Below, piece after piece: positions 9,734 through 17,636 of a stretch of DNA of 64,000 nucleotides (its first letter is position 1; each line of letters begins with the position of its first letter). The stretch covers positions 3,051 to 67,050 of the forward strand of contig JANRID010000070.1 of the NCBI GenBank assembly GCA_033765305.1, in the 5' to 3' direction. A program made the translations under genes and the position numbers. The notes below the pieces were generated by a model, which saw nothing but the letters and a program-made list of their open reading frames with translations, made no database searches and was not told the DNA's origin. The DNA comes from RDXT01 sp033765305. Lineage in GTDB: Bacteria > Bacteroidota > Bacteroidia > J057.

Positions 9734-9765
9734 TTTGCAATTTTCAACTCAATTGCAGATCTTTG
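9734..9765 (+). promoter_or_regulatory. Promoter of the first tRNA-like unit
   Basis: TTTG at 9734-9737 is followed after 20 bp by GATCTTTG (9758-9765), one base off the TAnnTTTG -7 box. The second tRNA-like unit has the same CAAAATTTGCAA context, spacing and GCAGAT segment, which supports a shared promoter type. Confidence 0.55.
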
Positions 9766-9852
9766 AATCAGAAAGTCGAGGTAAGAATACGATCGCTTTC
9801 GGTTGGAACGTTATAGAAGCAAGTCCGATCTTTGGGACATGCAATACAGACT

Positions 9853-9917
9853 GGTGGGGCCTGCGCGAGCAGGGTCCGGCGCGGGAAACCGCAGAGGTTC
9901 GAATCCTTTCCCCAGCA
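9853..9917 (+). ncRNA. Minimal tRNA-like RNA with two GNRA-capped hairpins
   Basis: The 3' half is tRNA-like: a T-arm with the canonical GGTTCGAATCC core (stem AGAGG/CCTTT) and an acceptor strand CCCCAGC followed by A. The acceptor pairs with GGTGGGG at 9853-9859, with one mismatch at pair 2. Between them are only two short hairpins, CCTGC-GCGA-GCAGG and GCGG-GAAA-CCGC, both with GNRA tetraloops. There is no room for a D-loop or a 7-base anticodon loop; the total is 65 nt. A weak 8-bp hairpin lies just upstream (9819-9843). It could be a degenerate tRNA or a tRNA mimic. A promoter and terminator flank it. Confidence 0.45.
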
Positions 9918-9924
9918 CTTGCGA

Positions 9925-9940
9925 GTAGTAGTAGTAGTAG
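9925..9940 (+). repeat. (GTA)n run after tRNA-like RNA 1
   Basis: Five GTA units plus G follow the acceptor end inside the shared context GCGAGTAGTAG...TCCTTTT. The second tRNA-like unit has the same context with three units (10325-10334). Confidence 0.8.
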
Positions 9941-9952
9941 TCCTTTTCGATG

Positions 9953-9984
9953 TCCCCGGTGTACTCCACCGGGGATCTTTTTTT
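9953..9984 (+). terminator. Rho-independent terminator after tRNA-like RNA 1
   Basis: A perfect 9-bp stem (TCCCCGGTG / CACCGGGGA) with a 5-base loop is followed by TCTTTTTTT. It is the end of the first tRNA-like transcription unit. Confidence 0.9.
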
Positions 9985-10094
9985 GCCCGCCCCGCAGCCG
10001 GAGGATATAGCGGATTGCAGATTCGTTATACAAGTGTTAAGTCCACCGGCCCGGCGGTAATAGTTTCATATTTTTTTAACTTTTTTCTACAAAA

Positions 10095-10126
10095 TTTGCA
10101 AAACCCAATCCCGCAGATTATATTTG
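10095..10126 (+). promoter_or_regulatory. Bacteroidota-type promoter of tRNA-like RNA 2
   Basis: TTTG at 10095-10098, a 20-bp spacer, and TATATTTG at 10119-10126, a perfect TAnnTTTG -7 box. Transcription would start just downstream, about 60-65 bp before the acceptor stem of the RNA. Confidence 0.75.
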
Positions 10127-10195
10127 TCTTATCCTTTCAGGAGGATACGTTCTTCAGCATACCGGAAGCGCCCTTCGGGGCAGATTCCGCCAAAC

Positions 10196-10317
10196 TGCAG
10201 GGTGATGAAATGGCAGCCATACCCTTTTGTCTCGGGGGCGAGGGTTTGGGATAAAGCCCCCCTCCTCTGTGAGGGGGGCCTAACCACCTTGTGCAGGTTC
10301 GATTCCTGCCCCTGCAG
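10196..10317 (+). tRNA. Class II tRNA-like gene (Leu-type D-arm) with a disrupted anticodon region
   Basis: TGCAGGG at 10196-10202 pairs perfectly with CCCTGCA at 10310-10316. The D-arm is Leu-like (ATG-AAATGGCAGC-CAT) and the T-arm perfect (GCAGG-TTCGATT-CCTGC). The middle (10222-10292) is 71 nt instead of about 35. The best 5-bp anticodon stem with a 7-base loop reads TTGTCTC, with a pyrimidine at position 37 and no Leu or Ser anticodon. The rest contains a REP-like GC-rich palindrome (10256-10279). It may be a tRNA-Leu broken by a REP-like insertion, or an RNA using a tRNA-like end for another purpose. Confidence 0.45.
10256..10279 (+). repeat. REP-like palindrome inside the second tRNA-like gene
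   Basis: A perfect 9-bp hairpin GCCCCCCTC-CTCTGT-GAGGGGGGC. With the adjoining GGGGGCGAGGGTTTGGG it resembles the GC-rich intergenic palindromes frequent in Bacteroidota. It lies between the D-arm and the T-arm. Confidence 0.6.
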
Positions 10318-10348
10318 CACGCGAGTAGTAGTAGTCCTTTTTTAACCG

Positions 10349-10381
10349 ATCCCCGGGAGCGCACGTTCCGGGGATTTTTTT
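10349..10381 (+). terminator. Rho-independent terminator after tRNA-like RNA 2
   Basis: An 8-bp stem ATCCCCGG / CCGGGGAT is followed by a run of seven Ts. It closely resembles the terminator of the first unit. Confidence 0.9.
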
Positions 10382-10427
10382 GTAGGTTGCTGAAAGACAA
10401 TTCATTATTCATCTTTCAGTCAGTCCC

Positions 10428-11822
10428 ATGTCCTCCTGCCTGCGTTTTTCCGCCTGCCTGGCGGCAGCCTTGCTGCTGGGTGCCGCCTGCTCCCCCCGCC
10501 TGATCCAGCTCCAGGAAACCGTCCCGACCGTTGCGTACCGGGGCGTAGCCTTCGACCAGATTCAGGCCGAAGACCCCAGCCGCATCACCCTGCGGATGCA
10601 TCTGAAATTTGCGTTCCGTAATCCCTTCGGCCGGCCGCTGCCCATCCCGGAGCACAGCTTCAGCCTCCAGCTCAACGGCGCCGAGGTGCCGGTGGCCCTG
10701 CCTCCGCATCCGGCGTTTACCGTGCCGGCCCGGGGCCAGCAGACGGAGACATACCCGGTAACCCTGAACCTCGACCCGCAGGGCCCGCTCAAAGCCCGGA
10801 ACCTGCTGGGCCGCGACAACCAGCTTTCCTTCACCTTGCGCATCCGGCTGAATCTGAGCGAGTTCATGCAGGAGTTCGGCAGCGGCTACGGCCTGGTCCT
10901 GCCCGAAACGGAGCTGACGCAGGCGCTCGGCGCCCAGGAGCGCCTCCGCCAGTATCTGGGCAGCTATACCCTGGAGCTGACCCATGAGGACAGCATCCGG
11001 CTGCCTTTGCTGCCTGTGGTGCTGCCGGCAGCAGGGCCCGGCCGGGTGCGCTTCCTCGGGGAGATGGACACCTTCCGGCTGAGCGTATTTCAGGATGCGT
11101 TTACGCCCCTCATCGATCCCCTGCTGGACCTCCAATACCCCGCCAACCTGCGTGCCCCGTTTATCCAGCAGCTGCAGGAGCGCCAGTGCCCCTCCGGCTT
11201 CAACAAGACCCGGCCCTGTCTGGACCTGTTTTCCGACGCAGTCACCGGATTCATCGACCTGAGCTGGCCGGGGGACAAAGGCGCCATGAAATCAGAGTGG
11301 AATACGCTGAAAAACACCCTCGTATCCCCGCCCGGCCAGGGCGCCGGCGTGCTGGACCATCTCACTTCCACCGTCATGCAAGGCTATGGCGATGAACTCT
11401 CGCTGCTCCGCAGCCAGTGGGAGGGCTTCAAACAGGCAGCGCCAATGGTGGTATTCCCGGGAGACGGGATCGAGGGCGTTCAGCTGGAGATCCCGCTGAC
11501 GGTCCAAAACCCCAACCAGTTTCCCATCGAGCTGCCCTATCTGGCCTCGGGCCTCGAATGGCAGCAGGGCGGGCAGCTGTACCGGCCTGCTGCCATGCTC
11601 GTCGAGCCGCAGGGCGGCCAGACGCTGCTGGGGCCGGGGCAGTCCCGGACCCTCGTGCTGCGCACAGAGCTGATCTGGAAGGATGCCGGCGGCCTCTCCG
11701 CACTGATCCAGGGCGGATCGCTGAGCCCGGCGCTGCGGGGCGAGACCCGCGTGGATCTGGGCTATGGCCCGCTGAAGCTGAAATTCAATCTGCAGGGCGT
11801 TCCCCTCCGTCTGGGCCAGTAA
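10428..11822 (+). CDS. LEA type 2 (WHy-like) lipoprotein
   Basis: 464 aa. A lipoprotein signal ends in the lipobox LLGAAC (Cys about 21). The body has LEA_2/WHy-type beta-sandwich character: FRNPFGRPLPIPEHSFSLQLNG in the first part, and VQNPNQFPIELPYLASGLEW with a matching layout in the second, so two LEA_2-like domains flank a helical insert. The family is probably periplasmic or outer-membrane-anchored; the molecular role is not known. It starts 47 bp after the second tRNA-like terminator and is convergent with the M4 peptidase. Confidence 0.7.
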   Translation: MSSCLRFSACLAAALLLGAACSPRLIQLQETVPTVAYRGVAFDQIQAEDPSRITLRMHLKFAFRNPFGRPLPIPEHSFSLQLNGAEVPVALPPHPAFTVPARGQQTETYPVTLNLDPQGPLKARNLLGRDNQLSFTLRIRLNLSEFMQEFGSGYGLVLPETELTQALGAQERLRQYLGSYTLELTHEDSIRLPLLPVVLPAAGPGRVRFLGEMDTFRLSVFQDAFTPLIDPLLDLQYPANLRAPFIQQLQERQCPSGFNKTRPCLDLFSDAVTGFIDLSWPGDKGAMKSEWNTLKNTLVSPPGQGAGVLDHLTSTVMQGYGDELSLLRSQWEGFKQAAPMVVFPGDGIEGVQLEIPLTVQNPNQFPIELPYLASGLEWQQGGQLYRPAAMLVEPQGGQTLLGPGQSRTLVLRTELIWKDAGGLSALIQGGSLSPALRGETRVDLGYGPLKLKFNLQGVPLRLGQ

Positions 11823-11827
11823 AACAC

Positions 11828-11861
11828 CCGGGCCCCTGCGCCATGCTGCACAGGGGCCCGG
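11828..11861. terminator. Shared terminator hairpin between convergent genes
   Basis: A perfect 11-bp stem (CCGGGCCCCTG / CAGGGGCCCGG) with a 12-base loop lies between the stops of the LEA lipoprotein and the M4 peptidase. A T-rich tract (GTGTTTTAC) follows only on the minus strand, so it mainly serves the peptidase. Confidence 0.6.
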
Positions 11862-11882
11862 AATGGCATGCCGGCAGGCGCC

Positions 11883-14800
11883 TTACTCGCGGATCACGCG
11901 GAGCGCTGCCGTCTGCTCGCCGTCGCGGAGGCGGAGCAGGTACGCGCCTGCGGGCAGGCGGCTGGTTTCGAGGGTGTAGCGCAGGCTGCCGGCCTGATGC
12001 TCCAGCACCGCCACCTGGCGGCCCATCAGGTCGTAGAGCGCGCCTTCGAGCCTGCTGCCCGGAGCCGGGCTGTATTCCACAGTGAGCTGGCCTCGGAAGG
12101 GGTTGGGAAATACGAGCGCCTGCAGCTGCTGCGCAGCCGGGTCCTCGTTGCTCACGTTCAGGTTGCGCGTGCCGGTGGAGTACCACACGCCCCATTTGCC
12201 CAGATCGATCAGCAGCGAGGCATTGCCGGTGGAGTTGATCTTGTCGGCCTGCAGGTTGATCGACCCGATCACCTCGTTGCCGGCTGTGGATTTGACGTTG
12301 AAAATGATCTTGTTGTCCAGCTTGGAATAGCAGGGATAGCCGAGCAGCTGGTTGGCGGAGTTGTCGAAGATGGCACCTACGTCGCCCCGCTCGATGTTGG
12401 AGGCGAGGATGAAGTAGTCCACCCCGGAGGCGGTCTCCTCGATGTAGTCGAAGGCGATGACCGACGGGGAATTTTTGGAGAACACCGGGTTTCCGATGCT
12501 GACGCCTTCCGGCAGGTAGGAGAAGAGCGGCGTGATGGTGCCGTCGCCGAAGGTATTGGCGGAGCGGTTCCAGGCGCGCAGGAAGTTTACGTCCCAGTAC
12601 TCGATGTCGGTGCCGGTGGAGTTGGTGATGCGGTTGAAGGCATCGTACATCAGGTATTCGCCGGTGTAATCCCACTCGATGGCGTCGGCGTAGAGCACGC
12701 CGCCCGCATTGAGGCCGCCGGGGGCCGTGGTGGGGTTGTAGAGGCGGTATTTGACGCCGGTGATGGGATTGGCGGCGAGGTTGAAGATATAGATCGAGGT
12801 GTCCACGCTGTTGGATACGGCTGCGAGGCGGTTGCCATCCTTGGAGATCGCCACGTTGTCCCATTCGGGCTGATTGCTCACCTGCACCTGGCCGGGGTTG
12901 GAGGGATTCATGAACAGGCCGTAGATGTGGTTGTTCGTCCCCACGAAGTATCCCACCTGGCCGTTGTCCGTGACGCTCATCTTGTTGCGCGGCTGCGTAT
13001 TGGAGAGCGCCTGGAAGTTGGTGCCGGTGGTGCTGGAGATATAATGGTAGGTCGAGGTGCCGGGGGTCAGGTCCATGCTCACGATAAAATCCTGGCCGGG
13101 ATTGACCGGCAGCTGGAACTCGTAGTTGCCGCCGCTGCCGTCGAGGATGCCGACCTGATCGTAGGCGGATTTGCAGGCATTGACTTCGGCGGAATTGGCG
13201 CCGTGGAGGTCGGATGCAGCGCGCACCACTGCGAGACGGCAGTCGATGAACTGGGAGGAGCGGGTCAGGTAGAGCGTCAGGGCGCGGTAGTAGATCTGCT
13301 CGGCCTTGTCCTTGCCGATGGCGGTGGCGACTTTGAAAAAGGCGAAATTGTTGATGCCGCTGTTGATATGCACGCCGCCGTTGTCCTGGGTGCCGGTGTA
13401 CTTCTCGTTCATGTGGCGGGGCTGCCAGCCGTTGTCGTTCAGGCTGGAGCCGCCGTTGTGCGGGTCCTGCATGCTGCGCAGGGCACCGGAAGGAAAGGCG
13501 GCAAGCTTGACCACCTCTTCGCCCAGCAGCCAGTCGTCGCGGTCGATCATGACGCCGAAAATATCCGCAAAGGACTCGTTGAGCGCGCCCGACTCGCCCT
13601 GGTATTCCAGGTTGGAGGTCGTTTCCACCACCCCGTGCGTCATTTCATGGCCTGCCACATCGAGCGACCGCGCCAGCGGCGTGAATGCGGTGCGGCCGTT
13701 GCCGTAGAACATCGCGCGGCCGTTCCAGAAGGCATTGTCCAGCCCGCCGCCGTCGTCGTCGGGCACGTTGATCATCGAGATCATGTCGCCGCCCTGGTTG
13801 TTGATGGAGTTGCGGTTGAAGGTGCTCTTGAAATAATCGTAGGACAGGCCGGCGTTGAAATGCGCCGAAACCGCCTTGTTATTCCAGGCATTGACGTTGT
13901 TGGAGGTAATATAGGTAATCGTCGGGTTCTGGAGGCTGCTGTTGTTCATATCCAGCGTAGCGATGATGCCTTTGCCGAAGTCGGGCAGGGCATTCGACGG
14001 GCCGGTGTACATGTTCTTCGAAGCATCGATGAGGTAGTTGGTGCCGTTGGCATTGAAGAGGCGCAGCTGGCGGACGGTGCCGCCGAGATCGGTGCCGGAG
14101 CCGGTGACCGGGCCCAGGGCGCAGGTATGGTCGATATGCTGGAGCACCTCGCCGGTCTGGGCGTCCACGATATACTCATAGCGCCGCAGCAGGTTGGGAT
14201 ACAGGACGATATACCAGGCAAGACGGGGTTCCGGCTGGCCTTTGGGGAAAAACGCCACGAGGGTGCTGCGGGGCTCGGAGCTGCCGAGCAGGGCATCGAC
14301 GGCGGGATCGGCGGGCTGCACATGGGTATGCTGCGCAGCATCCTGGAGCGCGAGCTGCACGGCCTGGGCGGCCTGGAGGGCGGGCTGCACGGAAGCCAGG
14401 ACCGGCGATGGGCGCCAGCGCCCGTTGAGCAGGACCTCGCCGCCGGGGGCGAAGTGCACCACGATTTCGGCGCCGTACACCTCCACGCCCTGCGCATACT
14501 GGCGCAGGCGCACGTGCCGGTGCCCCAGCGCATCGGTCTCCGTGCGGACAGCCGCAAACTCCTCGGCAGGCTGGCGCACGCGCATGAGCGCGCGCACGTC
14601 GCCGAGGTATTCAAAGACTGCGGCATGGAGCTGCGCTTCCGTATCCACTGCACGGGCGGCGGCGGCCACGCCGGTGGAGCGGATCATCAGCGCCTCGCCC
14701 GTAGCCGGGTCCTGCTGCACCTCGTGCATGCCTGCGGGCTGCAGCTGCGGGCGGACGAGCGTCATCGGGCGGTAGGCTGGCTGCTGGAAGACCGGCGGCG

Positions 14801-14969
14801 CATCGAAGCGCATATCGGCCGGCACCGGATTGAGGGCCGGCATGCCGCTGCGGGCGGGGGCAGGAGCTGTTTTCTGCTTGGAAGGCAGCGCAGCGGCAGG
14901 CTGCTGGGCGGCCAGGAAAGAGCCGGAAAGGAGCAGGGCGCTCAGGGCCAGGGAGTAACGGAAAGACAT
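11883..14969 (-). CDS. Secreted thermolysin-family (M4) metallopeptidase with T9SS sorting domain
   Basis: 1028 aa zinc endopeptidase. ATG 14969 gives a signal peptide (MSFRYSLALSALLLSGSFLAAQ). An FTP/PepSY propeptide region covers about residues 70-285. The M4 catalytic domain has HEMTH at about 441-445 (two zinc His and the catalytic Glu) and NESFADIFG with the third zinc Glu. The M4 C-terminal domain has GGVHINSGINNFAF with the transition-state His. A beta-propeller-like region (about 610-930) and a T9SS type A tail (VFPNPFRGQLTVEY ... GAYLLRLRDGEQTAALRVIRE) follow. It would be secreted, degrading extracellular protein. Confidence 0.95.
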   Translation of the reverse strand: MSFRYSLALSALLLSGSFLAAQQPAAALPSKQKTAPAPARSGMPALNPVPADMRFDAPPVFQQPAYRPMTLVRPQLQPAGMHEVQQDPATGEALMIRSTGVAAAARAVDTEAQLHAAVFEYLGDVRALMRVRQPAEEFAAVRTETDALGHRHVRLRQYAQGVEVYGAEIVVHFAPGGEVLLNGRWRPSPVLASVQPALQAAQAVQLALQDAAQHTHVQPADPAVDALLGSSEPRSTLVAFFPKGQPEPRLAWYIVLYPNLLRRYEYIVDAQTGEVLQHIDHTCALGPVTGSGTDLGGTVRQLRLFNANGTNYLIDASKNMYTGPSNALPDFGKGIIATLDMNNSSLQNPTITYITSNNVNAWNNKAVSAHFNAGLSYDYFKSTFNRNSINNQGGDMISMINVPDDDGGGLDNAFWNGRAMFYGNGRTAFTPLARSLDVAGHEMTHGVVETTSNLEYQGESGALNESFADIFGVMIDRDDWLLGEEVVKLAAFPSGALRSMQDPHNGGSSLNDNGWQPRHMNEKYTGTQDNGGVHINSGINNFAFFKVATAIGKDKAEQIYYRALTLYLTRSSQFIDCRLAVVRAASDLHGANSAEVNACKSAYDQVGILDGSGGNYEFQLPVNPGQDFIVSMDLTPGTSTYHYISSTTGTNFQALSNTQPRNKMSVTDNGQVGYFVGTNNHIYGLFMNPSNPGQVQVSNQPEWDNVAISKDGNRLAAVSNSVDTSIYIFNLAANPITGVKYRLYNPTTAPGGLNAGGVLYADAIEWDYTGEYLMYDAFNRITNSTGTDIEYWDVNFLRAWNRSANTFGDGTITPLFSYLPEGVSIGNPVFSKNSPSVIAFDYIEETASGVDYFILASNIERGDVGAIFDNSANQLLGYPCYSKLDNKIIFNVKSTAGNEVIGSINLQADKINSTGNASLLIDLGKWGVWYSTGTRNLNVSNEDPAAQQLQALVFPNPFRGQLTVEYSPAPGSRLEGALYDLMGRQVAVLEHQAGSLRYTLETSRLPAGAYLLRLRDGEQTAALRVIRE

Positions 14970-15046
14970 ACGTATACGGGTTGGGAATGAAACACCAGAC
15001 AATGGCCTGTGCAGGGCCATACCACCATAACGAAGCTGCGCGCCGC

Positions 15047-15487
15047 CTATTGGCTGACGCTCGTGAGGGCCATCAGCGCGCTGTACAGGCTGCGGGCTGC
15101 CTCAGGCAGCTTGTCGTCGCCGGAAGCCCAGGCAATGCGGTTCGGGCCGGATTCGCCGGGCAGTTCGAGGAAGCTGTACATGTTGCCGGGGCGGTTGAAG
15201 GAGAGGCCGGCAAGCTCGGGAGCAGCAGCCTGGGCGATCAGGGCCCTGGCCGTCTTTTTGGACACCGTCTGCACAGGCTCGTACGCGCCTTCGGGGCTGC
15301 GCTTCACGAACACCTGGCCGTTGTCCAGGAGGCAGTACTCGGTGACCGCGCCGGTAAATCCGCCGCCGGAGCCGAATCTGAGCAGGGTTTTTTCATACGT
15401 AGCCGGATCGGCCAGACGGGCTTTGCAGCCGGCCGCTGCGATTACGATCAGGGCCGGCAGCAGCCAGAGGCGGAGTTGCTGATTCAT
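15047..15487 (-). CDS. Small lipoprotein of unknown function
   Basis: 146 aa. A lipoprotein signal ends at IAAAGC (Cys about 21). The mature part contains LLRFGSGGGFTGAVTEYCLLDNG, a pattern I associate with small Bacteroidota lipoproteins of unknown function. It lies 77 bp upstream of the M4 peptidase in the same direction and may share its transcript. Confidence 0.6.
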   Translation of the reverse strand: MNQQLRLWLLPALIVIAAAGCKARLADPATYEKTLLRFGSGGGFTGAVTEYCLLDNGQVFVKRSPEGAYEPVQTVSKKTARALIAQAAAPELAGLSFNRPGNMYSFLELPGESGPNRIAWASGDDKLPEAARSLYSALMALTSVSQ

Positions 15488-15596
15488 CGACAGGAGGGTT
15501 GGGAATGGATGAGAGACAGGCTTGCGGTCTCAATATTATAAAAAATCCATGTGTGAATTCCGGCCGCCTCCCGGCACAGGCAAAAAAATTACCGCG

Positions 15597-16337
15597 CTAC
15601 TCCACCGAACGCGACGCCAGAAAGGCCTGAAACTGGCTGCGGTAGCTCTCCGCAATGGGAATCTGCACCCGGTCGAACAGAATCCGGCTGCGCTCCACGG
15701 TATGCACCCGGTCGAGGTTGACGATATAGGAGCGGTGCACGCGCATAAACTGCCCCTGCGGCAGCCGGTCTTCGAGCGATTTGAGGCTCATGAGCGTCAG
15801 CACCGGCCGGTCCTGGCTGCGGAGGTAGATTTTGACATAGTCCTTCAGCCCTTCCACATAGAGCACATCGGCCAGCACGATCCGCACCAGCTTGTACTCC
15901 GACTTGACGAAGATGCTGCCCGGCACAGGCTCCGGAGCCGGAGCCGGGGCCGGGGTCTGCTGCGATTTTTCCTTCAGCTCGAACCAGTTGAGCGCCTTCT
16001 GCGCTGCCCGGAGAAACTCCTCGTAGTTAAAAGGCTTGAGCAGGTAGTCCACCGCATCCACCTTGTAGCTTTCCAGCGCATACTGCTCGAAGGCGGTCGT
16101 GAAAATGATGCGCGGGCCCTGGGACAGCATGCGCGAGAAGGCGATGCCCGACAGTTCCGGCATCTGCACATCCAGAAACAGCAGATCGGCGGGCGTTTCG
16201 CGCAGGAATTCCATCGCCTGGATGGCGGAGGTGCAGCGGCCTGCCAGCTGCAGAAACGGCGTTTTGTTCACATAGCCCTCCAGCAGATCCAGCGCGAGGG
16301 GTTCATCGTCCACAATCAGGCAGCGGATCGGGGTCAT
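15597..16337 (-). CDS. LytTR-family response regulator
   Basis: 246 aa DNA-binding regulator. The receiver domain (about 1-120) has CLIVDDEPLA, the phospho-acceptor Asp in LLFLDVQMPEL and the Lys in DYLLKPF. A linker rich in Pro/Ala (TPAPAPAPEPVPG) leads to a LytTR domain (about 150-246) with FMRVHRSYIVNLDRV. It is downstream of the LytS-type kinase by 12 bp, so the two form one operon. In Bacteroidota such pairs (AlgR/YehT type) control varied functions; targets are unknown. Confidence 0.93.
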   Translation of the reverse strand: MTPIRCLIVDDEPLALDLLEGYVNKTPFLQLAGRCTSAIQAMEFLRETPADLLFLDVQMPELSGIAFSRMLSQGPRIIFTTAFEQYALESYKVDAVDYLLKPFNYEEFLRAAQKALNWFELKEKSQQTPAPAPAPEPVPGSIFVKSEYKLVRIVLADVLYVEGLKDYVKIYLRSQDRPVLTLMSLKSLEDRLPQGQFMRVHRSYIVNLDRVHTVERSRILFDRVQIPIAESYRSQFQAFLASRSVE

Positions 16338-16349
16338 GGCGGGAGCAGA

Positions 16350-17423
16350 TTAGAGCTGAACGGACAACTCGGCGCGGTACAGGCCCTCCGGGGTCAGGCC
16401 GGCGGTGAACTGGTGCCGGCCGGGATACAGCAGGTTCAGGCGGCGCCGGAGGTTGTCCAGCCCGATGCCGGAGCCGCTCTGGTCCGCCGCAACTTTGGGG
16501 AAATGGGTATTTTCGGACACGCAGACCAGCAGGCCGGCCTGCTCGCGCAGGGAGATGCGGATCGCCGAAGGCTCCGTAGCGCTGACCCCATGCTTGAAGG
16601 CATTCTCGATGAGCGAAATGAAGAGCAGCGGCGCGACTTCCCGCTGCGGCGAGGCCACGTCGAAGGCTGCGCTCACGTCCACGTTCGCAGCGGTCCGCAG
16701 CTTCATCAGGTCGATGTATTTCTGGAGAAACATCACCTCGCCGGAAAGCGGCACCGTTTCCGAATTGGTCTCATAGAGCATGTAGCGCATGAGCTTGCTC
16801 AGGCCGTGAATGGAGGCCTGCGCACGCGAGGGGTTCTGCTCGACGAGCGCGTAGATGTTGTTCAGGGTATTGAAAAGGAAATGCGGGTGCAGCTGGTGCT
16901 TGAGGTGGTTGATTTCCGAGCGCAGGCGCTCGTTTTCCAGGCTGCGGCGCTCCGACTCGGTCTTGTACCAGCGGTCGGTCATGCGGATCGCCACGCTGAC
17001 CCCGGCTGTGAGGGCGGTGTAGATTCCGTTTCGGACGACGAAATACGTCTTGCCCAGGCTGCTGATCGGGTGCTTGTGGGTATTGAAGGGCACCAGCTCA
17101 TAGACCAGCTCGATGATGCCGAGTCCTGCGGCGGTGATGAGCAGGTTGGCCACGAGAAACTGGGGAAGCCGGTCGCGGAAGAGCAGCCGGTCGATCAGCC
17201 AGAGGTAATTGAGGTAAAAGACCAGGGCCGAGAGGAGCCAGGGGCTCCAGAAGCGGAGCATTCCCCATGCATCTCCCTGATTTTCAACCGTAAAGAAAAT
17301 CAGCGGCATGCTCAGCAGCCCCCAAACCAGCAGGTGCAGGGAAACGCCCCGGCTGATGGCCGCCGGGCGGGCTGTGCCCGGTCTGGGCAGGGACAGGACG
17401 GCTGGAAGTGCGGATTCAGTCAC
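16350..17423 (-). CDS. LytS/YehU-type sensor histidine kinase
   Basis: 357 aa. Four N-terminal membrane helices (about residues 25-165) precede a short coiled coil and a His_kinase domain with the phospho-acceptor block HQLHPHFLFNTLNNIYAL, an N-box (SLIENAFKHGV) and a compact glycine box (GSGIGLDNLRRRL). No extracellular sensor domain is present. The first candidate start is GTG at 17423; there is no nearby ATG before the first membrane helix, so I keep GTG. It is the partner of the LytTR regulator 12 bp downstream. Confidence 0.92.
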   Translation of the reverse strand: MTESALPAVLSLPRPGTARPAAISRGVSLHLLVWGLLSMPLIFFTVENQGDAWGMLRFWSPWLLSALVFYLNYLWLIDRLLFRDRLPQFLVANLLITAAGLGIIELVYELVPFNTHKHPISSLGKTYFVVRNGIYTALTAGVSVAIRMTDRWYKTESERRSLENERLRSEINHLKHQLHPHFLFNTLNNIYALVEQNPSRAQASIHGLSKLMRYMLYETNSETVPLSGEVMFLQKYIDLMKLRTAANVDVSAAFDVASPQREVAPLLFISLIENAFKHGVSATEPSAIRISLREQAGLLVCVSENTHFPKVAADQSGSGIGLDNLRRRLNLLYPGRHQFTAGLTPEGLYRAELSVQL

Positions 17424-17571
17424 AAACAGGCATTAGACAGGTGAATATACGGAGAATGTGCGCTTCGCAGACGGCCCGGGTAGAAGAATGGCCGGATTCC
17501 GTAGAAGAACGGGGGGAATGTCTATACGCAGCCGGGAAGCGCGGCAGGTCCGGAAGAACTGCGGGAAATCA

Positions 17572-17602
17572 TTGCACTTCATGCGCGGAGGGCCTACATT
17601 TG
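17572..17602 (+). promoter_or_regulatory. Bacteroidota-type promoter of the haloperoxidase-like gene
   Basis: TTG at 17572-17574, a 20-bp spacer, then TACATTTG at 17595-17602, a perfect TAnnTTTG box, 34 bp before the ATG at 17637. Confidence 0.7.
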
Positions 17603-17636
17603 CGCCTCGGTACCCTGCTCCGCAACTCCTGCACCT

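Noticed and set aside
10196..10317. tmRNA
   Set aside because: The acceptor partner is only about 120 nt away, no tag frame ending in ALAA-like residues and no long P2 pairing are seen.
11868..14990. A 1040-residue plus-strand open frame
   Set aside because: It is antisense to the complete M4 peptidase and has no family resemblance. High GC creates such long shadows.
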